Below are positions 1 through 15,300 of a DNA stretch of 64,000 nt, piece after piece; the stretch's first letter is position 1; the number at the start of each line of letters is the position of its first letter. Origin of the DNA: Streblospio benedicti. Lineage: Eukaryota > Annelida > Polychaeta > Spionida > Spionidae. Below the pieces are notes generated by a model. The model made no database searches and had not been told where the DNA came from. It saw nothing but the letters and a program-made list of their open reading frames with translations. The position numbers were made by a program, and so were the translations under genes. The stretch lies in NCBI GenBank assembly GCA_019095985.1, contig CM032666.1, positions 4,466,436-4,530,435 of the forward strand, in the 5' to 3' direction.

Positions 1-3000
1 CCATGCTGTCGATGATGCAACCCTCCGTCTTGGCTACTATTTGTTCATTAGCCGCTGAGCATCTCTCTCATTAAGTTTTTGCCGTCTCAGCATAGAGTAT
101 ATAGGTCTCTCTCTCTCTTTTTTTTTTGCAGTGTGCTGTGGTTAACTTAAATGAATTGATTGGAGGTTGCCATGTCTGCACTTTCATCAGTTTACCTTGT
201 TTGTCTTACATCACCATATGGGTCCTTACCCAGCACTTAGAACGTATTCTATATTATATAGTCTCATGGGACATAAGCCTCTATAGACTTCTCAACTGTA
301 ACCCAGAGAACTAGGCAATCAGGCAGCGCAAAGCTCACTCTAATTTGGAGAGACATCTGACCTCTCAATTTTCTTTGACTCCTCCTCCTCATTAATATTC
401 CCACAATGTATTTAAAAGAGTTCTTTACCTTTATATTTACAAATTAGAGATATCCCATGAATTTTTAGTTTAAATGAAAATAGTTTTCAAATATTATCTT
501 GGGGTTGTTTATTTCCTGAAGAGTGGTGCACAAATGTTTTTTTAGCAGGTAATATGCAAATTGGCCCAGTATGCAGCAACCAATGAGAGCTTGTAAAAGA
601 TAGTTCAAATGGAGGTCAATTTAGCTTAATTAATTCATTATGCATATTTTGACCTAATTCGGATGGTCTCGAGGGCTCAAAACAAGTTTTAAGCAATATA
701 TTGGACCCTTGATATTCAGGTTGATAGAACATGACTCACTGTATCAAAGAGCGTGTTTATTCCATGAAGCTACTGCCGAATAAATGCTAGGCTACTAACA
801 CAAATACATTGAAATTGAATGAAGATTTTATTTGATTTGGTAGTTTAATACCCATTGACTGAATAGCACAAAGTGATGATGTCATCCGGGCAAAAAGAGA
901 AGAAAGAATTACATGCACGGTAAAATAAAATCACAGACAGAACGTATACATTGGACTCAATTGTCTTTTTTTTTTGCACTGGCCAGCAGGATTAATGTTA
1001 TTAAATGGGGAGGAAATGGAGGTTGCAATCTCCATTACTTGGTCGAGAACAACCTAATTTGCGTCCACTGTTTTCTTTATTGCTCGCAAGTGCAAATGGA
1101 GCACTAGAACAAGGAGAAAGTGCCTTCTCACATCCGTCAGCCCAACATTGCCACGAAAGCACGTGATAGGATTAAGGGATTGCGCCTCAATCTCGCTATG
1201 CGCACAAATGTTAAACTCGGGAAAGCAATCACTTGACGTAAACAAAGTGATTTTTTGAAGGCCGGATGACACCAGATGGAATTAGGCCAAAATGCAGGGA
1301 GTAACTACGCAGCAGTCACTCTGAGTATCAGATGTCAAATTGATCCCTGAAATGTTTCAACAGAGATTGGATTATTATAATTTATTAATCTATGTGACCT
1401 AATTCTTAATTTGACGTTTATATCATTAATTTTTATACGCAGACTATTCAAACCAGCAGGATAAATACAAAAACTTCTATTTGTGTTATATTGGCATAGA
1501 AAATTGCAAACTGACAGTCTGAAAATCTTTAGCAATGCTTGGATTGATCACTTGACCTCATTCACGTGCTGAGATTAACAGCCTGTGATTGGTCAGAATT
1601 TTTTAATGAGAATAGTTATGCGTCAGAAGTCTCATCAGGACATTTGATACTCAGAGTGGTATAGCAGTGAGCAGCAGGTTGCAAATAGAGCTGAAACCTG
1701 GAACTGGCTGAGGAAGTGCTGACTACGGAACAGCCCCCAGATAGGGAGATTCGTGCGGGGACGAAATGATGTCTTTCAATAGACAGGTGTCCTGTTTAGG
1801 CAAACATTTATTGAGCTATACATAGCCAACGGTAGAATACCAACGTGTCCCTTTAGCAAGGTGTCTCTGTTAGGAAGGTGTATCTGTAAGCAAAATGTCC
1901 CCGTTAAGGAGGTGTCCCGGTTGGGGCGGTGTCCCTGTTAGATTGGTGTCCCCATTAGAGGGATTGCCCTGTCAGTGAAGTGTCCCCTTTAGGAGGTGTC
2001 CCCATTAGTGAGGTGTCCCACCATCCCCAAACGTGAGGAGATTGTTTTACCGTATCTGTCTCTGTGTCTTGGAATTGTAAGCTAAAAAGCACTGAAAAGG
2101 CAGATCGCGAGGGCAGACAATTTCCGCTTCTGCCACTCTAATGAGGCCGTTATGTAAACTGCTGGATTGAGGAGGCATAATAATAAAGTCAGCTCATACA
2201 GCCGCCGCCGGTAGGCATTGGTTCATTGTCCCAACAGTGTTGAATGGAGTGATCAGACAAACCTTTTTTCAGGAGGACATTATGCCGCGGCATTTACTAT
2301 AGGCGGCGCTAACTACACAATAACATTTACACACATCCCACATGTGATGTGTTTGTTTTTGTCGTCGTGCACAACTTGTTCACCCCACCCCCCACCCCAG
2401 GAATCGAGAGCAGTTTTTGTAGTTTTGTTTTTGTTATAGGGTGGTCTTTAGTGCATGCTTTAGTGTATTCACCTCTAGTAGATAGAAGCCAATTAAACCT
2501 GGGTAACCATCCCTTTAGAGGAGCGATTGCAGAAATGTGACTATTTCCAACTCTCCGTGGAGACATCATCTCATTAGAGACGATGGAAACCATGAGGGAT
2601 TTTCACTAACGCACCTCCATTTCAAAGAGAAGCATTGCTCAAGCCCAAATTTGATTACTTCTTGAACTACGTGTACCAAAACGTTAGGTTTACAGTTGAA
2701 CAGCCTGTTGAAACCATGCACCGTATGAAGAGAATTTCTCTCTAAATTAAGTCCATTTGGGTACGGTAAAATACAATATACAAACAAAGGCTACCTCAAA
2801 CCCGCCCCTCCAATTGTGATGATACTACACAGGCTTGTAAGCCAAAAACAGAGTTGAAGTGTCTTTAAGCATATTTATCACAGACTCCGAACCTCACCCA
2901 TTGATTCATATAAACTCTTCACTCAGGAGTCAACCGGAAATGGTCGAAGTGCGCAGTGCAACTTAGGCAACTACCCTTGTTTTCATTATAGCGACCACGT

Positions 3001-3116
3001 GGTACGCAGCCTCTTTGGTTTCAGCTCGGCGGACGCGTGAAATAATCCCCCGCCATCTCTCCCCACCCGCACATCACATCACACTGTCAGTAACGTACGT
3101 TACACGCTTGTTTCAG
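1..3116. other. Non-coding 5' flank of the receptor gene
   Basis: I see no protein-coding exon here. The short open frames have no recognisable domain and no supporting splice signals. The only clear structure is the minisatellite at about 1843-2030. The last stretch before 3117 ends in a pyrimidine-rich run closed by TTTCAG, so the ATG at 3117 may follow a splice acceptor, with a 5' untranslated exon somewhere upstream that I cannot place. Confidence 0.6.
1843..2030. repeat. Minisatellite, unit about 18-20 bp
   Basis: Roughly ten degenerate units resembling GAGGTGTCCCCATTAG follow each other, with GTGTCCC as the most constant core. The units differ at several positions, so the array is old. 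No coding potential is seen. Confidence 0.75.
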
Positions 3117-3302
3117 ATGACGTCGGACTCGCCTCCCGCTGTGGACGCGGGCTACAGCGAGGCGGGGGCGGCGGCGCGGGAACTGCTGGCCGCGTGTCTC
3201 GGAGGCGGCGGCGGCGGCGAGACGGGCGGCGGCGGCGGCGCCAACGCGTCCTGGTGTCTGCGGACGCTGGCAGCCGCGGGGAACGTGAGCGGCGGCGGGC
3301 AG
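3117..3302 (+). CDS. Receptor exon: start and extracellular N-terminus
   Basis: It starts at ATG and encodes exactly 62 codons to a strong donor (CAG/GTGAGA). The peptide is Gly- and Ala-rich, with a GGGGGG run from a GGC repeat and two N-glycosylation sequons (NAS, NVS). There is no clear signal peptide, which is common in class A receptors. The exon is very GC-rich and could be part of a CpG-rich promoter zone. The start is the first ATG in frame, directly after a TTTCAG acceptor-like sequence. Confidence 0.75.
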
Positions 3303-6300
3303 GTGAGAGACCACTGGGTGACATTGGACACTGGCAGATCCAGGTTTTAACAATGGGGGGGGGTGCAGTAAGGGGGGGGGGGGGACTAATGATATCTCAT
3401 GGGTTTCGTACGTGCACTCGATAGCGAACATGTCAAAACCATTTGAAAATAATGTATTTTGGTGGACAAACTCCCTCCCCTGGGTCTGTCCAAGATGAAA
3501 AGCAACTGAAGGTTTCAGCCGTGAATGTTCTAGTATTAAGAGAGGTAGTGTACACAGTTGATGTCATTTAATGCCATGATGTCAATACACTACGCAGAAC
3601 CTGTAACCTAGACTAAGAAGAGCCCTAAACAGTATCTTTGCCCATTACATCGATAGTCGATACGGTGAACTTTGAAACCAGCCAGACCTGGCTATAATCC
3701 GGGCGGGTGGTTAGACTCTCTATTGTCAGCAAGCCCCGTATAGCAATGCTGCTGATCGATACGGCGACAGCTCCAATGATGCATAACCTACAATTACGAC
3801 CCCCTCTCCTCATAGATCACCTGCATTATAATTCGGCTGTTTTCCCCAAATCCCAAACCTATCGTATATACACTCCTGCAAACACCCGTAAAGACACCGC
3901 CTTCCACTTTACCCCGCGACAGGCCAGCCCCAGGGCGGTGGTGACAGAAGGTTTCCACTGTAGTAAACACACAGGCGGACACACGACACCCGTGGTGTCA
4001 TCAGTCACAAGTGACACCTGGCGGTGGCAGTGAGAAGCGGGTCGATGCGCAGCTACACCACTATTGGCAGTTTCAATTACGTAAAAGACAGCCATGATAT
4101 CAATTCGTATAGAACACATTTCGGAAGGCCATCCCAAATGGGATTCCCAATGGATGAATGAAAAGTGTCAGCACCATCCACCCATTTTTTTCTCAGTGTG
4201 CATGGGTCTACGCCTGTGATACAGAGGTCATCTGCACAGTAAGATCATGTTGCCTTAATTAGCCTCAAACACCACAAAGAGACCAGACCCGCCCTGTGCT
4301 GTTATCTGAGAGAGAGACTGTTCTCTGTTTGCATGCTTCAAGGTTCTCGTGTGCTTTCGCATTCGATATTTTCTGAGAGGCAAGGTAAGCTCCAATTAAT
4401 AGTTAAAATCATTGTCATACAATAGCAGCCAACACAAAGGTGTATGTTATAGCAGACGGCAATGGCGTGCATTGTTTCCACGTCAAAGTAGCATGCCACT
4501 CTTTTACAGTCAGTGTTTGTTTTCATTCTGTCGTTTCCCATATGCATGGCAAGGCCGACCCCGGACAACCAAAGACGGTAAATTACCTGATTCAATGCCG
4601 CATATAACTGGTACTGGCATGCCATTGCTCACCCATTTGGTGTCTTAGCATACCCAAGGTCGTAGTCATTTGGGTGTGTACAAACGTGAGTGGTCGGTCG
4701 TCCAGGGCAAGCAACTTATCTGGAAAAAAAATATCCGGGAAATGGAAGTTGCTGGCATTTAGTGTTCATAGTGATTGGCACGCCTGTTGCGAACACATGT
4801 CGATTGGTCCGGCAGTCCAACCACTTTGTTCTGTTTACTACCTAGCCATTTGGTGCAATCTATAGCTTTTAATAGGATGAGCGGGTGACCAGGGGAGTCC
4901 CAGTTATGATATGGTTCTGGCGGTAGACAAAAAACTCCTTTTCAAATACTAAAATGTAAATATCTTGCTTGGATGTGCTGCAGTTACCAGTTACTTTGTG
5001 TATGTTGACATTGAGATGCTACTTTGGGGTAATAAGTGTCTTAAGTGGCGTCCACAGTGAGCAGGCTGGTGAGCTTACATTACATCGTAGCAGGATTTTA
5101 CAACAGTTTGTATATTTTACAACAGTTTGTATTGTATTTCACAGGCCAGATGATAAACTCCGTACAGTTTTACAACAATCATGTGTGTGTTTCTCAGTGC
5201 TTGTGGCAGTAACATTGAAGAGAAGCGTTGTAAAACCACCATCACAATCCTGTTGATGTGCTTTACACGCACGTTCTTTTTAAGTACGACGTTCTCTCCC
5301 AGTTAGGGCTACCGGAAACATGTCACGTGTCGAAAGGTCGTAACAATTGTAATCCACGTCTCTTCACCTGTCACGTGGTAATGAAACTCGTTTTGGATTC
5401 AAGATGGCTGCGGCTGAGATTAGTCATTAGCGCACGGGCGTGCTTGACATTCGAAAAGCGTGCCAGAGAATCCTAGACATGTCTTTTCAATTAGGTTGAC
5501 AGATTATTCAATATGTTTAAGTAATATTTAAGTTGTGAAGGTCGATTTTAAGTAGCAGGAGAAGCAGGAATGGAAGTACTTTTTTCTGGTATCAAAGTCA
5601 CCCGTTCAGTTCCTGGATCTACTTCCAGCATCAGTAACATGTCTACCATGTTCCCGCATGGTAAAGCTAGGGCCAGACCCTTCTGAATGTTGACGCCGAA
5701 TCAGCCGTAGAGTTGAGTACATTGTTATTAAGCACAGTGTCCATTCACAGGCGTTTTAAAAAGAAGTTAGAATCATATTTCTTTCAATATATTTCTCATG
5801 TTCACAGTGAAAATTGACGATTGACGCTATGAGACAAGGGCTCTAGCGGACTATTGGTGACTGTAAAACTGGGGCTTTATGGATTATTGATGTCTGCATT
5901 ACTGGGCTTTATGGGACTATTGGTGACTGTGAAACTGGGACTTTAGGGGACTATTGGTGACTGTAAAACTGGGATTTTAGCGAAATATTGGTGACTGTGA
6001 GACTGGGGCTTTATGGACTAGTCGTGACTGTGAGACTAGTAGGTCCTCCCATTATAAGCTCTCAGCCACTCTCCACGTGAACATAACAATGCTCTCTCTG
6101 TCTCCCACAAATGTCGCTGTTGGAGTAGTGGTGGTGGAGTGGTGATAAACAAAAAAGCACTGAGAAAAGCCATCAAGAGGTTATTGCTCTATTGTGTGCA
6201 GGGGTTGACATCATGCTGCTGATAAAGCATGTAGGGGTTTAGGTCGTCAAGTAGTAGAGGTCATCTTAATTGGAGCTTCTTGTTTATTCATATGTTCTGT

Positions 6301-9300
6301 ATCTTGCCATAATTGAAATAGATGACTATTTCCAACTGTATTGTCCTTATGCAGAATGCATAGTTATTGTGGGAGGGGGGATTTGTGAAGTACACTGACA
6401 AAGTTTCATTGGAATCTCCTCGTTTCAATTATAGAACCCTGAAAATATCAATATTCTTATCTGAAGAATTACTTACTTGATAATTACCTGTTGTGTTGTG
6501 TACACAATAGGCCTTTGTTCTCCGCCATCATCCATTCCCGGCTTTGTCTTTGTCTCTTCTCATGACACCACCACTCTGTAGGACAGCTTCCAACGAAATA
6601 AGCCTACGCAACGGGGAAATTTGGCGGCCACCCAAGAAATCTGAATGCACACATAATCGAACTACATGTACCTTTTATGTCCCACTGTTTAACTTATCCC
6701 TGAGGTGTCTGCAATCTCTGGATCTCAGCGCTATCATTAACCTATCTAACCTATTGATTAGAGTATCCTGATCAATTGAGGTCAAAGCAGAGCAACTTGG
6801 GTTTAAGATATAAAACCCTAGTTCAGATTGGTCGTCATCTAGACAATATATGTTTTGTTATTGCGGTCTAATGAAATAATATATATAATATATATATATG
6901 AATTTATGAGTAAAAACCAATGCTTTAATATAAAATACATGAGGGTATCTAAATTCAGTAGGCTGTGTGTAGGACAAAGCATCTTTTCCAGCTCTACTGT
7001 TTGCAATCGCATGCATACATGCATATTTTTTTTAAAAATCGTGTGTATACATAGCAATTTAGCAAACCGGAACATGATTGGCTTTATAGTCTTTATAGTT
7101 ATCGTTCATCTGGATGTATTCAAACTGAATTACTTTGAAACTCACACAAGATCATAGGCACACATATTTCCTTTACAGAAACTCCCTGAGAAGCATTCCA
7201 TGTTACTCACTTCGATTATGGGTGAGGTTCATTCATGGAAATATGAATAACTCAAACGTGATTAGAATGTGTGATATACGTATTGACTATATGTTTAAAC
7301 ATAACTGTAAATATTCATGAAATATGTTGGCTTTAGTAATCTGAGTGAGCAGGTTCAATTTTTGTTAAACATGCGGGTGCAGTTTGGGTGCGGGTTTCAC
7401 ATTAAAACGTGCGGTGCGGGTCTGGCTGAAGACTCATCACCTGCGCAGGGCTCTGGACTAGGGAATGTGTTCTTTCTTAGGCCCATGTAGTATTAGACAT
7501 CCTGTGCTGCACTTTAGTGCCCAGCATGGTAAGCCAACTAGCGGCTATGCACACACAGCATTGGGGAGTAATTAAGCACAACAAGAAATCCAGGTGTGTA
7601 AAACTAGTTATCACTGGTTGCCTGAAAAGGCGTCAGGGGTAAAAAACAGACATGGTGCCGTGAACAGGATACCAGGATTCAGGCCAAGAAGATTATCTTC
7701 ATATGGAAAAACAAATAACGGGGTTCATGAGGGGAACCTGGAGTCTAGAAACCAACTGTCGTAGATTGCCAGGAAGGTTGCACCATAGGAGTTCACTCGT
7801 ACCTAGTGCCTGCTGGAATTAGCTACAGAAAAAACGGACGGTTGCTCACTTGTACCACTCCGTAACTTCCACCCAGAATTGAAAAAGGACGTCGACAAGG
7901 CACTCCGGTTTCCTATTCAGTCGGAAATGAATTGAACAAGTACTGAGCACTACAGTTAATTTAAACTGCCAGCCACAGGAAACCTTGGTCCTTCAAGGAA
8001 CAAGCAAGTACTGGGGTGGGGATTTTGCCACCCTGAAACCGAGTACAGTAACTCTGTGGTCAGCCGCAGGAACACTCGATGTTGAGCAACTCGAGCCAGT
8101 ACTGAGATAGGGAGATTAGCACCCTGTAACCTTATCTACCACTTGAGTAACCACCTTACACGTCATGTTGTTTGGATGTGAAAGGCTCAGGCTTTTCAGC
8201 TTGTTTCAGGTTTCAATTGAGATACTATTTGTGCAGTATGTTGAATGCTTTACAGCATTTCTCCGCTAGTGACAGTATTCTAAGTGTTGATGAACGTAGC
8301 GTGAATTCGGTGCACTAAACTCTAGGTAAGTCCGAAGACAGTTTTGGACTTATTAGTGGGCCTTGACCATGAAGTGGATGAGTTTGCAACTTTCCTTTGT
8401 TAGTGTTGGTTTTGTGTGAGATATTTTTCTAATCCTACTCTCTTTCCGACTGAGACCTAGGGATCACTACTGTTTCTTTTCAGCTGACGCCCACTCCAGA
8501 TGTCCACTCCGCCGTGTGTGACTTATAGAAGCCGATCGACATCACAAGAACATCACATGGATAACACACGGATATTTTGAGGGGTGAGTTTTCATTGGAC
8601 AAGTTAGTCCCGTACAAGCGGACGACCTTGTAAAGTGAAAACTGGGGGAGAGTGTGACAAAAATCTCTGTTAGTGATAGGTCACTGGCGCGCAGCCCTCT
8701 TAAAGGGACTGCCAGAGTAGGTTGCCTTTTATAACAACGCCAGTTAGGATTAGAACCTCCCCCTTGTTACTTGAAAGTAGGGTCCAGAGCCCTGCGTGGA
8801 GGCTCTAAAGCTGTGAGCCCTGAGTCTGCACCCGCAAATTTGTGGGCTGTGGGCTGAATTGTCATGTTATACTACGGGTGTGTGTGCAGGTGTGGATTTT
8901 AATCCTCAAACTATTTTGCATCACATGCTCTTTGCGGGTTTAAAATCATGAGAGAACCCACAAAGTAAGCCGCATTTTCTACTTTTTACAATTTTCGTGG
9001 CATCTTTTCCAGCTGTACAGATAGTAATTGCATAGTATCACTTCTGCTATAAAAAGTGCATTACATGTATTTCATTACATTGATATTGCAAACAGGGACG
9101 TGATTGGCTTTATAGTCATAGTTCATCTGGATGTTTTCAAACTGAATTACTCTGCAATTCTCACAAGATCATAGGCACACATGTTTCCTTTACAGAAACA
9201 TCATGAGAAGCAATATGGTTATGGATGAAGTTCATCCATGTAAATGCCAATAACTCCGTAATTGTGGTTAGCATGATTGATAAATGTATTTATTTTATGT

Positions 9301-12300
9301 GTAAAATTAATTGTAATTATTTTGGAAATATGTAGGCTTTAGCGGGCTTTTGTGGGTTTTGCGTGAGATGTCTATTATTATCTGTGGGTGCTGGGATGAG
9401 TAGGGGCTCAATTTTTGTTAAACATGCGGACTTGGGCGCGGATTTCACACTAAATAAGCGGGACAGGTGTGGGTGCAAACTTATCACCCGCACAGGGCTC
9501 TGGTATAGGTTAATTCCGTGGGGTAACTCACGGATAACTATGGAAACGAAGTGATTGTGGAAGTCTGCGCCACCATAACGGTCGGGGTTTAATGGCGTCG
9601 CATGAGCTTGTGTTTGTTTCGTTTGTATCTAACCATGTATGTAAGTCTCTGGACACGCTAGAGCGTTTACAAATGAACTGATTTATTTTGTACATGATTA
9701 ATTCGAATGGGGGAGCCGTGGTAGAATCAGCATTAGTGGGGGCTTTTTTGACTTGTCTCTCTATTACAGTCGTCCTCATCCCTGGCCGGGGCCTTGGCGG
9801 GCCTGGAGGCTGAGCTCGCCCGTGCCATCCACTCCTTCCTGCCGCCGGCCCAGAACATCTACCTCAACACAGTCGCCACCAAGGTAAGTTCACGACACAG
9901 GGAAACGTCATATATACGTACACACAGACACTACACCTGTTGGCGATCCTCTTTCATTCTGTGTTTGTGTACAATACTACTGACCTAAGCATGTTCCACT
10001 GAAGATTTGATCTGATTGGTGACCCTCGGTAAGAACCATATAAAGCATGGATGAACTTTCAATCCAGCGAAAATTACAATTACCAGTTTAAACTTCATTA
10101 CATGTTAACTTAACTACTGCCTGGCATTCATTGCATAACATACCCATTTGCATTGACACATATAGAGAAAACATGAGACACTTGCACATTTCATTATCTT
10201 ATTCTCAGACAACTCGAATGTCTGTAGAAAACTGATGAGAGCATACAAAATGTAAATGTCAATATACTTATTGCTAACAACGACAAACAATGGGCCCATT
10301 GCAATGACGATGAGGGTCATTTGGGAGATGGTGTTATTTGAAAGCAACAGAAAGAGTGTGACAACAAGCAGTATTTTTTGTAAAAGCTCTCAGAGAAACA
10401 GTCTCATTAATTTCCTTTGCACGTGAGAAGAACGTCTTGATGATGCGCCTAATCCCTGGAGATGGCACCACCTGCTGTCAGTGACGTCACGTACCCTGCC
10501 TCATTAAGTCATTGTTTTTTGCGGTATCAAGTACGCATGAATTCTCCCATGTTTGTTGAAAATACTCGATTCTGATTGACAGAGAGGCGGAGTGGACCAA
10601 TTGATCTCCTACACAATAAGGTTTAAAACCTACAAATGATAAAGAAACATGTAGAGAACATCGTCAGTTTCCACGGCTTGATCACTCACACTGCCTTTAC
10701 AAGTCATTGTTCATATCAACCCCTGCGTATATAGCCGTGAGATATGACGAAGGTAGAGAAGAGAGTTGGGTGAACATCTTGCTCTGACATCGTGTGCATT
10801 TAAACAGAACTCAGTAAGAGATTTCCCCCATCTCTCACACAGTCACTATGAGTAGTTCGGGAGGTTTCCACGGGACTAAAATCCAGCCTAAAACTTTAAG
10901 AAGGTACATTGGGCAGTAAGCGTAACCACCTCCCCCCACCCCCCACCCACACACCCCAATTTGTACACATCACACTACGGTTCACATTAGCACCACTTGT
11001 TGTTGTTAAGACTCACTAATGTGTCTTTATTCTCATCACGTCTCACCAAATGTGCGAAGTAACACGAATAAATGTGACATATGAAATTCTAGATGGTTCA
11101 TGGCCGTCTGTCTTTGAGGCGTAATAATCAAATTTAGAGCTTGTTTTTTACACGAGAGGTGAATTGCCGTATACTCCGGGTGGAGGTGGGGGTTGTAAGG
11201 TGAGGAGCGCACCCACGTCGTGACATTGGTCATCTTTGTTTATTTTTGTTGTTCTTATGCAGCAATTTTGAAATCTTTGTATGCTCAAGACGGCCCCGAA
11301 TGTTGAATCTCAATCATTCTTGGTATTGAAGTCATGGACGAGTCTACCCATCAAATTTCTATGATTAGGATTTCAATACTAAAGTCATATCAAGAATATA
11401 TGAATTTTATGATAAAATGATTGTCTGTGTGAAATCATGACAGAGATTTAGGAAAATGGCTGTCATTGTCATAAACCGACTCTCGGGATCATGTACAAGG
11501 ACGCTGTCGCCATTTTAGAGGTGATACACTCCATTTCTCACCTACCACTCAGAGCAAATTCGTGAATGAACACTCGTGACTGTCTGATTGGGGCTTCTAA
11601 CACCCCCAGATTCGCCAATGAAGCCGACTGACGAGGTCGTTATGGGCTGTGTTCGGGAGCGTTATGCTTGCTTTATTTGATTCTCACGCTGCAACACCTG
11701 TCAATGGCATGTCACATGGTGTGTTTGTTAGTGTTAATCTGGGCAGATGATCCCACACGTGGGCGCATTGTTATAGGTTCAAAAAGCAGCAAAATGTGAT
11801 CTTACCGTGAGGTGAATACCCGAGCGAAGACTGTGATGTTCAAAAAACGTGAACGCATTTCTTATTTCTCCGTCAAGATGATCTTTTAACGGGTGGACTA
11901 CTCGGTTGGGTGGGGGGGGGGGGGGGGTGAATGGGTAGCGGGGTGCCACTGAAGGTCCAAAATCATACCCCTTAGTGAAACCAGCGAAACTATGAAAATG
12001 ATACCCCAAGTGAAACCACCGGATGAAAACAATTGAGTATTATCCCAAGGGGTATTATTCTATGTGATACTGTAATGAAAACAAGATTTTCTACAACTTA
12101 TATTTACATTTTATGCTTTTTTATGGCTCAATAATTCAAAATCACATGAAAAGAGAGCTAGATATTGAATCTCGAGATTGAACCTCTCTTAGTAAAACTG
12201 GCTGGAATGTTGAAATCATGACCCCTAGTGAAACTGAGTGGTGGAAAAGATGCCCCCTACTGAAACTGCGGGGTTGCAAAAGGGGACCCCTATCAGTGGC

Positions 12301-15300
12301 ACATGCCGAATAGGGCGACTATGGAAGTAGCCCCTCACCCCCACGAGGTGGACTAACCATTCACAAACCCCCTCACCCACCATGAATGGGGATACTAGCC
12401 GCGAAGACTGTACAATGTACGCTGCCTGGTGGTGAAAAAACGTACTACCGGTTACTCCGAGCGACGCATACTTTCCACTGAAAAAAAAATCGAGTAATCT
12501 GTTACACATTGAATGTATTCAATCATATGTACACATAAGCATATTTTAAATTCTATCAAGTGAAATTCATTAAAAAGATTAAGACTAGGCATATTGTCGA
12601 CAAGAGTCTATAAGTTTGGCCCCACTCGCACTGCTCGCTGAAACGGTACCGTTTTAGGCTAGTACGTCATTTCTAGGAACAAAATCGAACGTCAAACCGG
12701 TATAAACCAGTATAGATATAGTACAAAATATGTTTTTTCGCGGGTTAGACGCCATCTTGATTATTTTACTCGCTTCGTCATTTCTGGAGTGCTAGTAAAT
12801 ATATGTTTGGAATAGGTCTCTTCAGTAGCATATTAAATGCTAATTTTATTGTTGGATCAAATATCGCGTCAACTATGAAGATCTTGCTTCAAAACTTGGC
12901 GGTTTGGCAGTTTTGCAATCCCGACCTGGAACAACGAACTAAGGTTTATATTATAAACGTTTTCACTCAAAAATGTTGTAAGTAAACATCTATTATATAT
13001 GAAATCGGATTCAGTAGTAAATTTTATGTAGGCGTGGGATTTGTTTTAAAAAGAATTAGGGAATTTTATAAGCCCCACAATCCAGTTAAATATTGAACTA
13101 TTCCCTTGGCCTTGGCCTTGTTGATGAACGTACATTCACCGACAGACCACCGGATTTCAAGTGGCGACGTCTAGCGGGATAAACGGCAGCTAGCATCCCC
13201 ATTGCCGCCCAATGACCTGACCACACACTGCCCACTCACTGACCACTCACCGACCACACACACTGACCACTCACTGACCAGTGTCTGTTGCAGATCCAGC
13301 TGGTGGTGACGTCTGCGATCCTTCTGCTGGGGCTGCTGACCAACACGCTGACCATCTCAGTGATGCTGCTGACCCGGCTGCGCCGCCACTCATCCTCTGT
13401 GTACCTGGCCGCACTCGCGGCTGCTGACCTCGGCTTCCTCGTCACCCTGCTCATCTCACAGCTCCCGCTGCTCAAGGTCTACCTCATACACATGGTGAGC
13501 ACTGACCGCCAAATGACCATCCACTGACCAAACACCAGGGTTGCCAAGTAGTCCGAAATTTCGGAATCATTCCTAAATATGAAGCCGATTCCGAACATTC
13601 CAATCGGAATCGAGAAATTCCATAATTCAGTGGAAATAACCAAATATTTTTAAAAATTGTACTATTTTCCTTAAAATACTGATGTTTTTGCTTGCATATG
13701 GGCGCAGCCATTATCTAATATACTTGATTGAACAACGCATCGTGTAAACACGCTTTTACCGGCGCACAAAAATGCACTCGATATAAAAATCTATGGCATT
13801 GTTTACATTTTAAAGTAATTCATGTATTTCTACATATTTTTGTCAGAATATATAATACTGCAAAAAAAGTTTCATAAATAGTTTTCAAACTGCTGATCAA
13901 ATGTGGAAGTCTCAGAACTAATATTTCTTATGAAACGTTTTACATTTCCAATCATACTTGGCAAAGACGAATGATTGGTCCCGGACATACAGTATTGTGA
14001 TAATTCAGGGAGTTGATGCAAGTAGAACTTCTGAATACCATCATACTTGTACCTGCCGTACTCTTGTAGATGAACCCTTACATATTTATTTGTAGGCTCG
14101 AAAGAGCAAAAAGAAGTTCAACAATTTTTTGTGAAATATCTTTGAAATTACTCCATTACAGTATATTGAAAACATTTGTAATCTTACACATTTACATATT
14201 GAATGCTCTTGAAATAGGCGCAACCTGGCGCATACAAACTTCTTATTGCTAGTTTATTCTGTATGGGTTGATGTTTATTAATCTGACATTTGCCAGCACC
14301 TGAATTATAAAATACAGTCCAAACCATTGCGACTTTTTCATAATAATAAACTGTAAACAAAGTTCTAATTGAAGCAATGATTATGAAAGAAAATCTTTGG
14401 TGAAGTTACATGTTATTGTGCATAAAACCCAGGGGCAAGTCAAATACAGATGCTCCTGATAACTATCTGTTTGCATTGTGTTACAAATTTATTTGAAGCA
14501 AAATCAATGATATTGCGTCACATTGTCATGATTTTTATGATCGTAACTAATTAATTAAGACAAGATACAAATGATTTGTTTTTGTAAAATTGTTAATTTA
14601 CTATGATAAGTACATGAAGACATATGAAGCTTTAGGAAATGATCAGATTTTAGCACATTAATGTCACCCCTATATATACAGTCTATCTTCCTGTTCTATG
14701 TGGAGGGCTGACTACATCATGGCATGAACAATATGGGCAATAGCCCACACTGAGAGGGGACAGGACGTGATGATACAAACCTGATGTTGCACTTGCCCTC
14801 CTCTTGCTTTTTTGAATGTTAATACCTAAAGTAGGATTGCAGCAGTAGGCTAGTCACAATCATATGATTATATTGAAAGTAGGCAATCACACAAGATGCC
14901 TTAGCCTACTTGTAATGAATATCAAAATAAAAATTATAGGAATGAAATACTATTTTTGTATGCCACATCTACATNNNNNNNNNNNNNNNNNNNNNNNNNN
15001 NNNNNNNNNNNNNNNNNNNNNNNNNNNNNNNNNNNNNNNNNNNNNNNNNNNNNNNNNNNNNNNNNNNNNNNNNNAATTTTGTAAAATGGAAAAAATATCA
15101 TAGTGAATTATGTACTATATGTGCTGAGGAAGAAGAGTCTTAGAAGACATAATTCATCTTCTTTGGTCATGTAAATGTGCAAAAAAAATTTTGTCAACCT
15201 TTGAAGATAGCACTGGTTTTTTTAATAACAGTAAATCTCCTCAACAACGGAACCAACTTTGCAGCCCAAATTCCTTCCGTTGGAGAGGGTTTCTGCTGAA

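Larger units (their letters stand above)
3303..9769 (+). other. Intron after receptor exon 1
   Basis: GT-AG intron of 6.5 kb. It holds G-rich tracts near 3355-3385, a 35-36 bp minisatellite near 5848-6040 and the nested repeat complex at about 6.8-9.5 kb. I see no additional exon. Confidence 0.7.

Noticed and set aside
3087-3431. Long open frames on both strands over the first receptor exon
   Set aside because: They are shadows of a very GC-rich exon. Only the frame that starts at 3117 joins the later receptor exons in phase.
13541-13630. hAT-like end (CAGGGTTGCCAAG) with a palindromic GGAATC region
   Set aside because: No matching right end was found within a few kb. A similar word near 26780 is in a different context.
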